A stretch of 64,000 bases of DNA from positions 9,559,605 through 9,623,604 of the forward strand of contig NZ_CP026498.1 of assembly GCF_002953255.1 (NCBI RefSeq), in the 5' to 3' direction. Origin of the DNA: Streptomyces sp. CB01881 (GTDB taxonomy: Bacteria; Actinomycetota; Actinomycetes; Streptomycetales; Streptomycetaceae). Below, one piece after another: positions 15,403 through 23,693 of this stretch. The notes beneath the pieces were generated by a model. The model saw only the letters and a program-made list of their open reading frames with translations. It had not been told where the DNA came from and searched no databases. The first letter of the stretch is position 1. Each line of letters begins with the position of its first letter. The position numbers and the translations under genes were made by a program.

Positions 15403-18087
15403 TCAGTTCGGCCAGTTCGGCACGGCTTCGGTGGGCTTGTGGCCGTCCCGCTCGTCCGGGCGGTGCGGCGGCAGCCCCGGCGGGCCGTCAGGACGGCCGG
15501 TGTCAGGAGGGCCGGCGTCAGGAGGGCCGGCGTCCGGGCGGTGCGGCGGCAGCCAGCGGCGGTGCACCGGTGCGGCCGCCTCCGGCAGCAGCCGCAGCCG
15601 GGGCGCGACCCGGTCCGCGCCGGGCCCGGGCGGCCGGCGGCTGCCCGGCTGCCAGGGCTGCGGCCAGCGCGCCCCGGGGCCGGTGTAGCCCTGCTCGGCC
15701 GCGGCGTGCAACGTCCACAGCGGGTCGTACAGCTGGGCCCGGCCGACCGCGACCAGGTCCGCCCGTCCGGCCAGCAGGACGGAGTTGGCGTCGTCGTGGC
15801 CGGAGATCGCGCCGACCGCGATGGTCGGGATCCCGGTCGCATGGCGGATCAGGTCGGCGAACGGCACCTGGTAGCCGCGCCCGTACGGCACCTCCTGGTG
15901 CGCGACCACCTCGCCGGTGGACACGTCCAGGGCGTCCGCGCCCGCGTCGGCCAGTGCCCGGCAGATCGCCACCGCCTCCGCCTCGGTGGTGCCGCCCGGC
16001 GCCCAGTCGGCGGCCGAGACCCGGACCACGACCGGCTTGCCGGCCGGCCAGACGGCCCGCACCGCGGCGAGCACCTCCAGGGCCAGCCGCAGCCGGTGCT
16101 CCAGCGGGCCGCCGTAGCGGTCGGTGCGCTGGTTGGTCAGCGGCGAGAGGAACCCGGAGACCAGGTGTCCGTGGCCGAACTGCAGCCCCAGCACGTCGAA
16201 TCCGGCCCGGTCGGCGCGGGCCGCGGCGGCCGCGAAGTCGGCGGCCACGCCGGCCAGTTCCGCCGGACCGGCCGGGCGCGGCGGCGGGCCCGCCGCCTCC
16301 CAGGGCAGCGGCGAGGCGGCCAGCGTCGGCCAGCCGTCCGCGAGGGGGCGCCCGATCCCGTCCGGGCCGGGCACGGTGCTCGACGCGCGCCGCCCGGCGT
16401 GTGTCAGCTGGATACCCAGCGGGGTGTCGCCCAGCTCGCGGACCGCGCGCACGACCGAGCGCCAGGCCGCCTCCTGGGCGTCCGTCCACAGGCCCGGGCA
16501 ACGCTCGGTGGCCCGGCCCTGCGCGCTGACCGCGGTCATGCCGGTGAAGACCAGGCCGGCGCCGCCGAGGACCTGTGCGGCGAGCTGGGCCCGGTCGAAG
16601 CCGCTGGGCAGCCCGTCCACGGCGGTGAAGGTGGCCAGCGGCGGTACCACGATCCGGTTGCGCAGCCACAGCCGGCCCAGCCGCAGCGGCCGGAACATCG
16701 GCGGAACGCCCGCCCTGCCACCGCCGCCGCCGGGGGCCGTACCGCCGGGGGCCGTGCGGGCAGCGGTCGCATCGCCGGACGTCACGTCGCCGGACGTCGA
16801 GCCGCGGCCCGCCGGCTCGCCGCCCGCATCGCCGCCCCCCTCGTCCTCCGCAGCGCCGCCGTAGGCCGCGTCGACGGCGTCCACGAAGGCGGCGTCCCGG
16901 GCGCGCAGGTTGCCGTAGGTGACCCGGCGGCTGCGGGTGAGCAGGTTGAAGGCGAACTGCTCGGCGCCCTGGCCGGTGTGCCGGCCGACGGTCTCGAACC
17001 ACTCCAGGCTCGCCTGCGCCGCCCGCTGCGCGGACTCCACCACCGGCCGCCGCTCGGTCTCGTAGGCCGCCAAAGCGCCTTCCAGCGTCGGGGTCTCCTG
17101 CAGTGCGGCGGCCAGCGCGAGGGCGTCCTCCAGGGCCAGTTTGGTGCCCGATCCGATCGAGAAGTGGGCGGTGTGCGCGGCGTCCCCGAGCAGCACCACG
17201 TTGCGGTGGTGCCAGCTCGCGTTGCGCACGGTGGTGAAGCGGATCCAGCGCGAGGCGTTGGGGATCAGCCGGTGCCCGTCCAGGTGCGGTGCGAGCAGCT
17301 GCTCGCACCGCCGCACGCTCGGCAGGTCGCTCTGCCCGCGCCCCGGCTCCCGCCCGGCCGGCTCCTCGAAGCCCGCCTTGCGCCACGCCTCCTCGGCCAT
17401 CTCCACGATGAAGGTCGAACGCCGGTCGCTGTACGGATAGGCGTGCACCTGCAGGGCGCCGAAGTCGTACTGCTCCACGATGAAGGTGAAGGCCTCGAAG
17501 ACCTTGTCGGTGGCGAGCCAGATGTAGCGGCAGTGCCGCTCGTCCAGTTCGGGCCGGAAGGCCTCCGCGAGGGCTGCCCGGCTCGCCGAGCGCACGCCGT
17601 CGGCGGCCACCACCAGGTCGTACCCGGCCGCCAGCCGGGCGACCGGTGGCGCGGGTGTCCGGTAGCGCACGTCCACTCCCAGCTCGGCGCAGCGCTGTTG
17701 CAGGACCGCACGCAGCCGGTTGCGGTCCAGTGCCGCGAAGCCGTGCCCGCCGCAGGTGCGCACCTGGCCGGCGTACCGGACGTCGATGTCGCTCCAGCGG
17801 GCGAACTCGGCGGACAGCGCGGCGAAGACCGGCGGGTCGGCCTGGGCGATGCCGTCCAGCGTCTCGTCCGAGAAGACCACGCCGAAGCCGAACGCGTCGT
17901 CGCGGGCGTCGCGCTCCCACACCGTGATCTCCCGGTGCGGCGCCAACTTCTTGGCCAGTGCGGCGAAGTAGAGTCCGCCGGGCCCGGCGCCGATCACCGC
18001 GACCCGCTGCGCCGCGGAGCCTGCCGGCACCCCTGCGCCGCTCGCCGGTCCTCCTGCGGCACTCGCCGGCGCCGCTCCCCCGGTCAC
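15403..18087 (-). CDS. sdgC: Fused FAD monooxygenase and NADH:flavin oxidoreductase, salicylyl-CoA 5-hydroxylase type
   Basis: 894 residues in two enzymes. Residues about 25-420 are an FAD aromatic hydroxylase: Rossmann VAVIGAGPGGLYFAALAKKL, DLVVAADGVRS, and VVLLGDAAHTAHFSIGSGTKLALEDA. After a Gly/Thr-rich linker, residues about 475-830 are an old-yellow-enzyme domain (MFRPLRLGRLWLRNRIVVPPLATFTA; GIQLTHAGRR; QFGHGHLVSGFLSPLTNQRTDRYGG). This architecture is known from anthraniloyl-CoA monooxygenase/reductase and from proteins annotated as bifunctional salicylyl-CoA 5-hydroxylases. Gentisate dioxygenase in the operon favours salicylyl-CoA to gentisyl-CoA. A tail of PPDAG-type repeats ends it. 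The GTG start overlaps the ligase stop. Confidence 0.82.
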   Translation of the reverse strand: MTGGAAPASAAGGPASGAGVPAGSAAQRVAVIGAGPGGLYFAALAKKLAPHREITVWERDARDDAFGFGVVFSDETLDGIAQADPPVFAALSAEFARWSDIDVRYAGQVRTCGGHGFAALDRNRLRAVLQQRCAELGVDVRYRTPAPPVARLAAGYDLVVAADGVRSASRAALAEAFRPELDERHCRYIWLATDKVFEAFTFIVEQYDFGALQVHAYPYSDRRSTFIVEMAEEAWRKAGFEEPAGREPGRGQSDLPSVRRCEQLLAPHLDGHRLIPNASRWIRFTTVRNASWHHRNVVLLGDAAHTAHFSIGSGTKLALEDALALAAALQETPTLEGALAAYETERRPVVESAQRAAQASLEWFETVGRHTGQGAEQFAFNLLTRSRRVTYGNLRARDAAFVDAVDAAYGGAAEDEGGGDAGGEPAGRGSTSGDVTSGDATAARTAPGGTAPGGGGGRAGVPPMFRPLRLGRLWLRNRIVVPPLATFTAVDGLPSGFDRAQLAAQVLGGAGLVFTGMTAVSAQGRATERCPGLWTDAQEAAWRSVVRAVRELGDTPLGIQLTHAGRRASSTVPGPDGIGRPLADGWPTLAASPLPWEAAGPPPRPAGPAELAGVAADFAAAAARADRAGFDVLGLQFGHGHLVSGFLSPLTNQRTDRYGGPLEHRLRLALEVLAAVRAVWPAGKPVVVRVSAADWAPGGTTEAEAVAICRALADAGADALDVSTGEVVAHQEVPYGRGYQVPFADLIRHATGIPTIAVGAISGHDDANSVLLAGRADLVAVGRAQLYDPLWTLHAAAEQGYTGPGARWPQPWQPGSRRPPGPGADRVAPRLRLLPEAAAPVHRRWLPPHRPDAGPPDAGPPDTGRPDGPPGLPPHRPDERDGHKPTEAVPNWPN

Positions 18088-20111
18088 CGGTAGCCCTCCG
18101 CCTGCTGCGGCCCGGACTCGGCGAGCGCCCGGCGCACCTCGGCGGGCCAGGGTTCGGTGCCCTTGGCCTGCGGGGCGGCGTGCACCACGGACATCCGCCC
18201 GGCGGCGGCCAGGCCCTGCGGCCCGTGCACCTCGAAGGCGTAGTGCAACGACGAGCCGCCGACGCGCAGGACCCGCAGCTCGGTGCGGACCTGGTCGCCG
18301 AACCAGAGGCGTTCGCGGTAGTCGGCCTCGAAGTGCACCCGCGGGATCCGGCCGAACAGCCCGGCCAGCCCGAGCCGGCGCAGCAGCACCGCCTCGGCGG
18401 CCTCGACCCAGCGCTGCACCGCCGAGAAGTGGTAGTGCCCGGCCGCGTCGGTGTCCGACCACTCCACCCGCCGCTCCACCGCCACGCTGGCCGGGTGCGC
18501 GGCCGCCCGGCGGCGCAGCTCGGCCCGGTGCAGCTTGCCGGTGGCGGTGCGCGGCAGTTCGGTGACGAACTCGACCTCGCGCGGGTACTTGTACGGCGCG
18601 ATCGTCCGTTTGACGTGCTCCTGGAGTTCCCGGACCGTCTCCGGCCCGGCCGGCACGCCCTCGCGCAGCACCACGTACGCCTTGACCACGCTGCCGCGCC
18701 GCTCGTCGGGCGCGCCGACCACCGCGCTGTCCAGTACGTCCGGGTGGCCGGCCAGCACCTGTTCGACCTCGGGCCCGGCGATGTTGTAGCCGGCCGAGAC
18801 GATCATGTCGTCGGTGCGCGCCTGGTACCAGAAGTAGCCGTCGCGGTCGCGCACACAGGTGTCGCCGGTGAGGTTCCAGCCGTTGCGCACATAGCCGGCC
18901 TGGCGCTCGTCGCGCAGGTAGCGGCACCCGGTCGGGCCCTTGACGGCGAGCAGGCCCGGGGTGCCGTCGGGCACCGGCGCGCCGTCCGCGTCGAGCACGG
19001 CGGCCCGGTAGCCCGGGACCGGCCGGCCGGTCGCGCCGGGGCGGATGTCGCCGTCGGCGGCGGAGATGAACACGTGCAGCAGCTCGGTGGCCCCGATGCC
19101 GTCGACCAGCCGCTGCCCGGTGGCCGCGTGGAAGGCCTGCCAGACGGAGACCGGCAGGTGCTCGCCGGCCGAGACGCAGCGCCGGACGCCCTCCAGCCGG
19201 CCGGCCAGCCCGGCGGCCAGGATCGCCCGGTAGGCGGTCGGCGCGGTGAACAGCATGCTGACCCGGTGCCGGGCGACGTGCTCGGCGAGCTCCTCCGGGC
19301 CGGTCCGCTCCAGCAGCAGCGCGGCGGCGCCGGCCCGCAGCGGGAAGACCACCAGCCCGCCGAGGCCGAAGGTGAAGGCGAGCGGCGGAGTGCCGGCGAA
19401 GAGGTCGTCCGGGGTGGGCCGCAGCACGTGCCGGGAGAAGGTGTCGGCGTTGGCGAGGACGTCGCGGTGGAAGTGGAGGGTGGCTTTGGGCCGGCCGGTG
19501 GTGCCGGAGGTGAAGGCGATCAGCGCCACGTCGTCGGCGGCGGTGGGCACGGCGGTGAAGCGGCCGCGCCGGGCGGCGCAGCGGGCGGTCAGGTCGTCCG
19601 GTCCGGGGCCGCCGTAGGCCAGGACGGTCAGGCCCGGCGTGGCGGCCCGTTCCAGCTCGGCCAGGTTGCGGTGGTCGCACAGTGCCGCCACCGGGAGGCT
19701 GATCTCGTGCATCGCGGTCAGCTCGGGTGCCCGCAGCAGCGGCATGGTGGTGACCGCCACCAGTCCCGCCTTCAGCACCCCGAGCCAGCATGCCACCAGC
19801 CAGGGGGTGTTGGGGCCGCGCAGCAGCACCCGGTTGCCGGTGGCCAGGTCGAGGTCCTCGGTCAGGACCCGGGCCACCGCGTCCGCGTTCTCGCGCAGTT
19901 CGCCGTAGCTCCACTGCTCCGTCGGAGTGAGCAGGCACCGCCGGTCGGGGCCGAGGCGCTCGATCGTCTCGTCGAGCAGCGCGTGCGCGCAGTTGAGCCG
20001 GTCGGGATAGGCCAGCTCGGGCAGTTCGAAGAGGAGTTCGGGCCACTGGTCGGGCGGCGGAAGGTTGTCGCGGCAGAACGTGTCCAGATGCGCTGAGGGT
20101 GTGAGCTCCAT
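18084..20111 (-). CDS. Aromatic acid-CoA (AMP-forming) ligase fused to a hotdog thioesterase
   Basis: 675 residues. Residues 1-540 are an adenylate-forming ligase close to benzoate/2-aminobenzoate-CoA ligases: LIAFTSGTTGRPKATLHFHRD, YRAILAAGLAG, DGIGATELLHVF, and the late PRTATGKLHRAEL lysine motif. Residues about 545-640 are a 4-hydroxybenzoyl-CoA thioesterase-like hotdog (VEWSDTDAAGHYHFSAVQRWVEAAE). One polypeptide could therefore load salicylate (or anthranilate) onto CoA and later release gentisate from gentisyl-CoA. It is the first gene of the catabolic operon; GAGGTG precedes the ATG at 20111. The described WA46 pathway uses two separate activating proteins, so this fusion is a variant. 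Confidence 0.82.
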   Translation of the reverse strand: MELTPSAHLDTFCRDNLPPPDQWPELLFELPELAYPDRLNCAHALLDETIERLGPDRRCLLTPTEQWSYGELRENADAVARVLTEDLDLATGNRVLLRGPNTPWLVACWLGVLKAGLVAVTTMPLLRAPELTAMHEISLPVAALCDHRNLAELERAATPGLTVLAYGGPGPDDLTARCAARRGRFTAVPTAADDVALIAFTSGTTGRPKATLHFHRDVLANADTFSRHVLRPTPDDLFAGTPPLAFTFGLGGLVVFPLRAGAAALLLERTGPEELAEHVARHRVSMLFTAPTAYRAILAAGLAGRLEGVRRCVSAGEHLPVSVWQAFHAATGQRLVDGIGATELLHVFISAADGDIRPGATGRPVPGYRAAVLDADGAPVPDGTPGLLAVKGPTGCRYLRDERQAGYVRNGWNLTGDTCVRDRDGYFWYQARTDDMIVSAGYNIAGPEVEQVLAGHPDVLDSAVVGAPDERRGSVVKAYVVLREGVPAGPETVRELQEHVKRTIAPYKYPREVEFVTELPRTATGKLHRAELRRRAAAHPASVAVERRVEWSDTDAAGHYHFSAVQRWVEAAEAVLLRRLGLAGLFGRIPRVHFEADYRERLWFGDQVRTELRVLRVGGSSLHYAFEVHGPQGLAAAGRMSVVHAAPQAKGTEPWPAEVRRALAESGPQQAEGYR

Positions 20112-20283
20112 GGGGCGGCACCTCTTCGGCGAGCGGGGAGTGAGGCCAGTATGGCGCTCTGGTGACGCCAGTCAAGAGAGCGATACAAACTTCGGGGCGC
20201 CGGCGGGCGCGCGCCTGCGGGGCCGCCTCCGCATCGGACCGCCGGGGCGCGGCCGGCCGCCCTTGACGCCAAACGGCACCGGT

Positions 20284-20318
20284 CGGTACCGTCTTGCTGT
20301 CGGTACCGATCGGTACCG
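20284..20318 (+). promoter_or_regulatory. TetR-type operator array (three CGGTACCG copies)
   Basis: CGGTACCG occurs at 20284-20291, 20301-20308 and 20311-20318; the last two form the perfect 18-bp palindrome CGGTACCGATCGGTACCG (20301-20318). Such palindromes are classical TetR-family operators. The array lies just upstream of the AhpD-like gene and 190 bases from the divergent ligase start. No TetR gene is close by. Confidence 0.65.
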
Positions 20319-20350
20319 TTTCCGGGGGGCGCCACACATCGGGGGAAGCC

Positions 20351-20857
20351 GTGCAAACATCCGTGGACAAGGGCGAGTTGCTCGACCGGGTGCAGAAACA
20401 ACTGGGGCGGGTGCCGAACCTCTACGCCTCGATGGCCGAGGCGCCGGCCGCCCTGGAGGGCTACCTGGCGATGCGCGACCAGCTGGGCCGCGGCGTGCTG
20501 CGGGCCAGGGTGCGCGAGCAGCTCGCCCTCCTGGTCGCCCAGGAGAACGACTGCACCTACTGCGTCAGCGCCCACTCGCTGCGCGGCGGCACGATGGGAC
20601 TGAGCAACGAGGAACTGCTCGCCACCCGCGACGCCTCGGACGCGGACCCGCACACCCGGGCGCTGCTGGCGCTGGCCCGCGAACTCATCCGCACCCGCGG
20701 GCGGATCGGCGACGAGACCCGCGCGCTGATCGACGCGGCCGGCGTGACGGACGCGGAGGCCGGCGAGGTGGTGGCGCACGTGGCGCTCAACACGCTCTCC
20801 AACTACTACAACCACCTGGCCCGTCCGGAGCTGGACTTCCCCGAGGTGAAGGCATGA
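20351..20857 (+). CDS. AhpD-like / carboxymuconolactone decarboxylase-family protein
   Basis: About 168 residues, all helical, with the redox motif CTYCVSAHSLRGG (CxxC followed by His) of AhpD-type alkylhydroperoxidases. The motif supports a thiol peroxidase or reductase role against organic peroxides; the family also contains enzymes of unknown reaction. The GTG start at 20351, after GGGGGAAG, gives MQTSVDKGELLDRVQKQLGRVPNLYASM, which matches the usual N-terminus (LGxVPNLY). An upstream TTG at 20294 would run through the operator and was rejected. It is divergent from the aromatic operon and overlaps a 67-residue partner gene by 4 bases. Confidence 0.82.
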   Translation: MQTSVDKGELLDRVQKQLGRVPNLYASMAEAPAALEGYLAMRDQLGRGVLRARVREQLALLVAQENDCTYCVSAHSLRGGTMGLSNEELLATRDASDADPHTRALLALARELIRTRGRIGDETRALIDAAGVTDAEAGEVVAHVALNTLSNYYNHLARPELDFPEVKA

Positions 20858-21057
20858 GCGAGGACTGGGCCGAGGCGGCGGTCGAACTGAACGCCGGCTA
20901 CACGGTGGTGGACGCGGACGGCACGGCGGTCTCGTCCGTCCCCCGGGCGCTGGTGGCCCTGCAGGGCGGCTTCGCCAAGCTGCGCCTGCCGGGCACCGGG
21001 ACGGTGCAGGTGGTCTCGGCCCCGGCCGTCCGCCTGATCACTCTCGCCACCGCGTGA
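20854..21057 (+). CDS. Small conserved-looking protein of unknown function (67 residues)
   Basis: The ATG overlaps the AhpD-like stop (ATGA), so the two are co-translated. The sequence MSEDWAEAAVELNAGYTVVDADGTAVSS with later KLRLPGTGTVQVVSAP is soluble and beta-rich, with no cysteine, signal or membrane segment. It is probably an accessory of the AhpD-like enzyme, judged from coupling only. A hairpin follows 5 bases after the stop. Confidence 0.6.
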   Translation: MSEDWAEAAVELNAGYTVVDADGTAVSSVPRALVALQGGFAKLRLPGTGTVQVVSAPAVRLITLATA

Positions 21058-21062
21058 CCCCC

Positions 21063-21085
21063 TGGCGGTCGGGCTCCGACCGCCA
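21063..21085 (+). terminator. Terminator-like hairpin after the AhpD operon
   Basis: TGGCGGTCGG (21063-21072) pairs perfectly with CCGACCGCCA (21076-21085) around a GCT loop, directly after the 67-residue ORF and before the converging glycosidase gene. Confidence 0.65.
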
Positions 21086-21231
21086 CCGCGTACTGGACGG
21101 CTGCACGGCCGCCCGGCCCGGGACGCCGGGCAGCCGTCGGCCTTTTCGGCGCCGTGCCGCGGGCCCGGGACCGGTCCGCCGTCGTGGGGAACGCGGCCGG
21201 GCGGGCCGTCCGCATCACGGGGCCCCGGACA

Positions 21232-22845
21232 TCATCGCCGGTCGGCCGTGGGCCGGATGGCGAGGTCGAGGAAGAGGGCGGCCGACCAGCCGAAGCCCGA
21301 GGTGGCGCGGGGGGCGCGGGCGCCGGTCAGGGGGTTCCAGTACTCGTAGAGGCCGCCCGCGTCGCGGACCATGGCGAGGGTGCGGTCGCGGAGCTCGTCG
21401 GCCGTGTCCGGGAAGCCGGAACGGCGCAGGCCCTCGACGAGCAGGTGGTTGATGTTGAGCCAGACCGGTCCCCGCCACATCGTGTCCGGGTCGAAGGCGG
21501 GGTCGTCGAAGGCCACGGTCGGAACGGGGCGCTCGCCCCAGTAGGCGGGGGAACGCAGGGTCCGCTCCAGGGCGCCGGCGACCTCGGCGGGCAGCCGGCC
21601 GGTGAACAGCGGCATGAGGTCGAGCGCGGTGCGGACGGGGACGGGGGCGCCGGCCGACAGCGTGGTGAAGCGGGTGCCGTCCCAGCGCCGGGCCACCAGG
21701 AGTCCGGCGTGCGCGGCGGCGCGCGAGCGCCAGCGGGCTGCGTCGGCGGGGCGGCCGAGGGCGTGGGCGATGTCGGCCAGGCGGTCGGCCTCCACGACCA
21801 GGTAGGAGTTGAGGTCGGGGGGCTCGGCGCGGGGGCCGTAGTCCCAGACCGGGCTGTCGTCGAGGCCGGACGAGTAGGGGTGCAGGTACTCGGGGAGGCC
21901 GTCGCCGTCCGGGTCGGAGCCGGCGAACCACCATGCGTGCGCGCGGACGAGCCGCGGGTAGACGGCGGCGAGGAACGGGACGTCCGGGTCGCTCTCGTGG
22001 ACCTTCCAGACGGCCCAGGCGGCGAGCGGCGGTTTGGTGACCGGCACCGGCGCGCGGCTCGCCCGGGCGCCGTTCGCGCTGCCGACGTGCCCGGCCAGGC
22101 GCTCGTGGTCCGCTCGCGGCAGGTCGGTGGTGTCGGCGAGCACGCCGCGGTCGTGGACGACGTCGGGGAGCCGGCCGTCCGGGAGCTGGTGGTCGAGGAG
22201 GAGCAGGATCTGGTCGCGGGCGAGCGCCGGGAAGGCGTGGCGCAGGGCGACGGCGTGGAAGAGGGCGTCCCAGTTCCAGACGCCGACGTACCCGTACTTG
22301 GACGGGACGAGCCCCTCGCGGCCGGCGATCGGCAGCAGGTTGACGGCCAGCGTCCACCAGGCCATCCGGGCGCGCTCCGCGAGGTCGGCCCGGACGGGCG
22401 GCAGGCGGTCGAACCACGCCGTCCAGCGGGCCTCGGCGGCGGCCCGCACGGCCGGTGCCGACCACGTCCCTGGCGGGCCGGCCAGGACGTGGCAGCCGTC
22501 GAGCGCGAGCGTCCGCTCCGTCCCGTCGGGCAGCCGCCAGGAGGCCCGCGCGTCGCGCCCGGCGAGCACCAGGGTCTCGTGGTCGGCGAACAGCAGCGAC
22601 ACCCCGCCCGCGAAGGCCACCTCGGCGGGCGTCGCCCGCACGACGGGCAGCGGGCGTCCGGCGGGGTCGCGCACGACCAGCGCGGTGAGTTCCGTGGTCG
22701 CGGCGAGCGGCGTCTCGTACTCGGCCCGGGCGACCCGCAGGCCGTCGGGGCCGGCCGTGACCAGCAGGCGCGAGCCGCGTTCGGTGAACGGCCGCTCGAC
22801 GAGGTCGAGTTCGACCGGGCCCGCGGGGGGCCTCGGTGCGGACAT
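21232..22845 (-). CDS. GH63-like glycoside hydrolase (trehalase/amylo-glucosidase superfamily)
   Basis: About 537 residues. A beta-sandwich part (to about residue 120) leads to an (alpha/alpha)6 barrel with KYGYVGVWNWDALFHAVALRHAFP, PVWDYGPRAEPPDLNSYLVVEADRLA, DTMWRGPVWLNINHLLVEGL and the closing GGLYEYWNPLTGARAPRATSGFGWSAALFLDLA. These blocks belong to the GH63/GH37-like clan, whose members hydrolyse alpha-glucosides and mannosylglycerate-type substrates by inversion. There is no signal peptide, so it acts on an imported glycoside. The ATG overlaps the stop of the permease gene (TGATG). It is the last gene of the sugar operon. Confidence 0.8.
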   Translation of the reverse strand: MSAPRPPAGPVELDLVERPFTERGSRLLVTAGPDGLRVARAEYETPLAATTELTALVVRDPAGRPLPVVRATPAEVAFAGGVSLLFADHETLVLAGRDARASWRLPDGTERTLALDGCHVLAGPPGTWSAPAVRAAAEARWTAWFDRLPPVRADLAERARMAWWTLAVNLLPIAGREGLVPSKYGYVGVWNWDALFHAVALRHAFPALARDQILLLLDHQLPDGRLPDVVHDRGVLADTTDLPRADHERLAGHVGSANGARASRAPVPVTKPPLAAWAVWKVHESDPDVPFLAAVYPRLVRAHAWWFAGSDPDGDGLPEYLHPYSSGLDDSPVWDYGPRAEPPDLNSYLVVEADRLADIAHALGRPADAARWRSRAAAHAGLLVARRWDGTRFTTLSAGAPVPVRTALDLMPLFTGRLPAEVAGALERTLRSPAYWGERPVPTVAFDDPAFDPDTMWRGPVWLNINHLLVEGLRRSGFPDTADELRDRTLAMVRDAGGLYEYWNPLTGARAPRATSGFGWSAALFLDLAIRPTADRR

Positions 22846-23684
22846 CAGCGCCCTCCCAGGCCCGAGGAGGCCATGCTGTTGAGGATCTTGCGCTGCCCGA
22901 CCAGGAAGGCGATGAGCATCGGCACCACGGTCATCGCGGACAGGGCGGCGGTGAGTCCGTAGTCGACGCCGCCGCGCTGGGAGTTGAAGGAGTCGAGCAG
23001 CAGCGGGACGGTGAACAGCTCCGAGGAGTTCAGGAACACCAGCGGGAAGAAGTAGCTGTTCCAGCTGGCCAGGAAGACGATGATGCCGAGCGTCCAGAGG
23101 CCGGGGCGGATGTTGGGCAGGATGATCCGCCAGAAGACGGTCCAGCGGCCCGCACCGTCGATCCGGGCCGCCTCCTCCAGTTCGACCGGCACGGCCCGGA
23201 TGAACTGGCGCAGCAGGAACACGGCGAAGGGGTTGGCGACCGCCGGCAGGATCAGCGCCAGGTGCGAGTCGATCAGTTGCAGCCTGGCCAGCATGATGTA
23301 GAGCGGCACGATGGTGACCTGGGCCGGGACCATCTGGGTGGCGAGGAAGAGGCCGAACAGCGGCCCGGAGCCGCGGAACGGGATCCGGGCGAAGGCGTAG
23401 GCGGCCATGGCGCCGGTGAACAGGGTGGCGGCGACGGTGACCGCCGCGATGTACATGCTGTTCCAGTACGCCCGCCCGATCGGGACCTCGTCGAGCACGT
23501 CGGGGTAGTTCCGTGCGCGCCAGGGGGCGGGGAGCCAGGACAGCGGGTCGTTGATCATCTGTCCGACCCCCTTGAAGGAGGTCAGGACCATCCAGACGAA
23601 CGGGAACAGCATGAGCAGGCCGCCGAGGGCGAGCCCGGCGTGCAGGAGGAGGCGGCCGGGGGTGGTGGTGCTCCGTACGGTCAT
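22845..23684 (-). CDS. Sugar ABC transporter permease, MalG-type
   Basis: 279 residues with six predicted membrane helices and the EAA loop EEAARIDGAGRWTVFWRIILPNIRPG, which docks the ATPase. The late LASWNSYFFPLVFLNSSELFTVPLLLDSF block is typical of MalG/CUT1 permeases for oligosaccharides. It forms the inner-membrane channel with the neighbouring MalF-type subunit. No ATP-binding subunit is encoded here; CUT1 systems of streptomycetes often share the ATPase MsiK, which is the likely partner. Confidence 0.9.
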   Translation of the reverse strand: MTVRSTTTPGRLLLHAGLALGGLLMLFPFVWMVLTSFKGVGQMINDPLSWLPAPWRARNYPDVLDEVPIGRAYWNSMYIAAVTVAATLFTGAMAAYAFARIPFRGSGPLFGLFLATQMVPAQVTIVPLYIMLARLQLIDSHLALILPAVANPFAVFLLRQFIRAVPVELEEAARIDGAGRWTVFWRIILPNIRPGLWTLGIIVFLASWNSYFFPLVFLNSSELFTVPLLLDSFNSQRGGVDYGLTAALSAMTVVPMLIAFLVGQRKILNSMASSGLGGR

Positions 23685-23693
23685 GGCGGCGCC

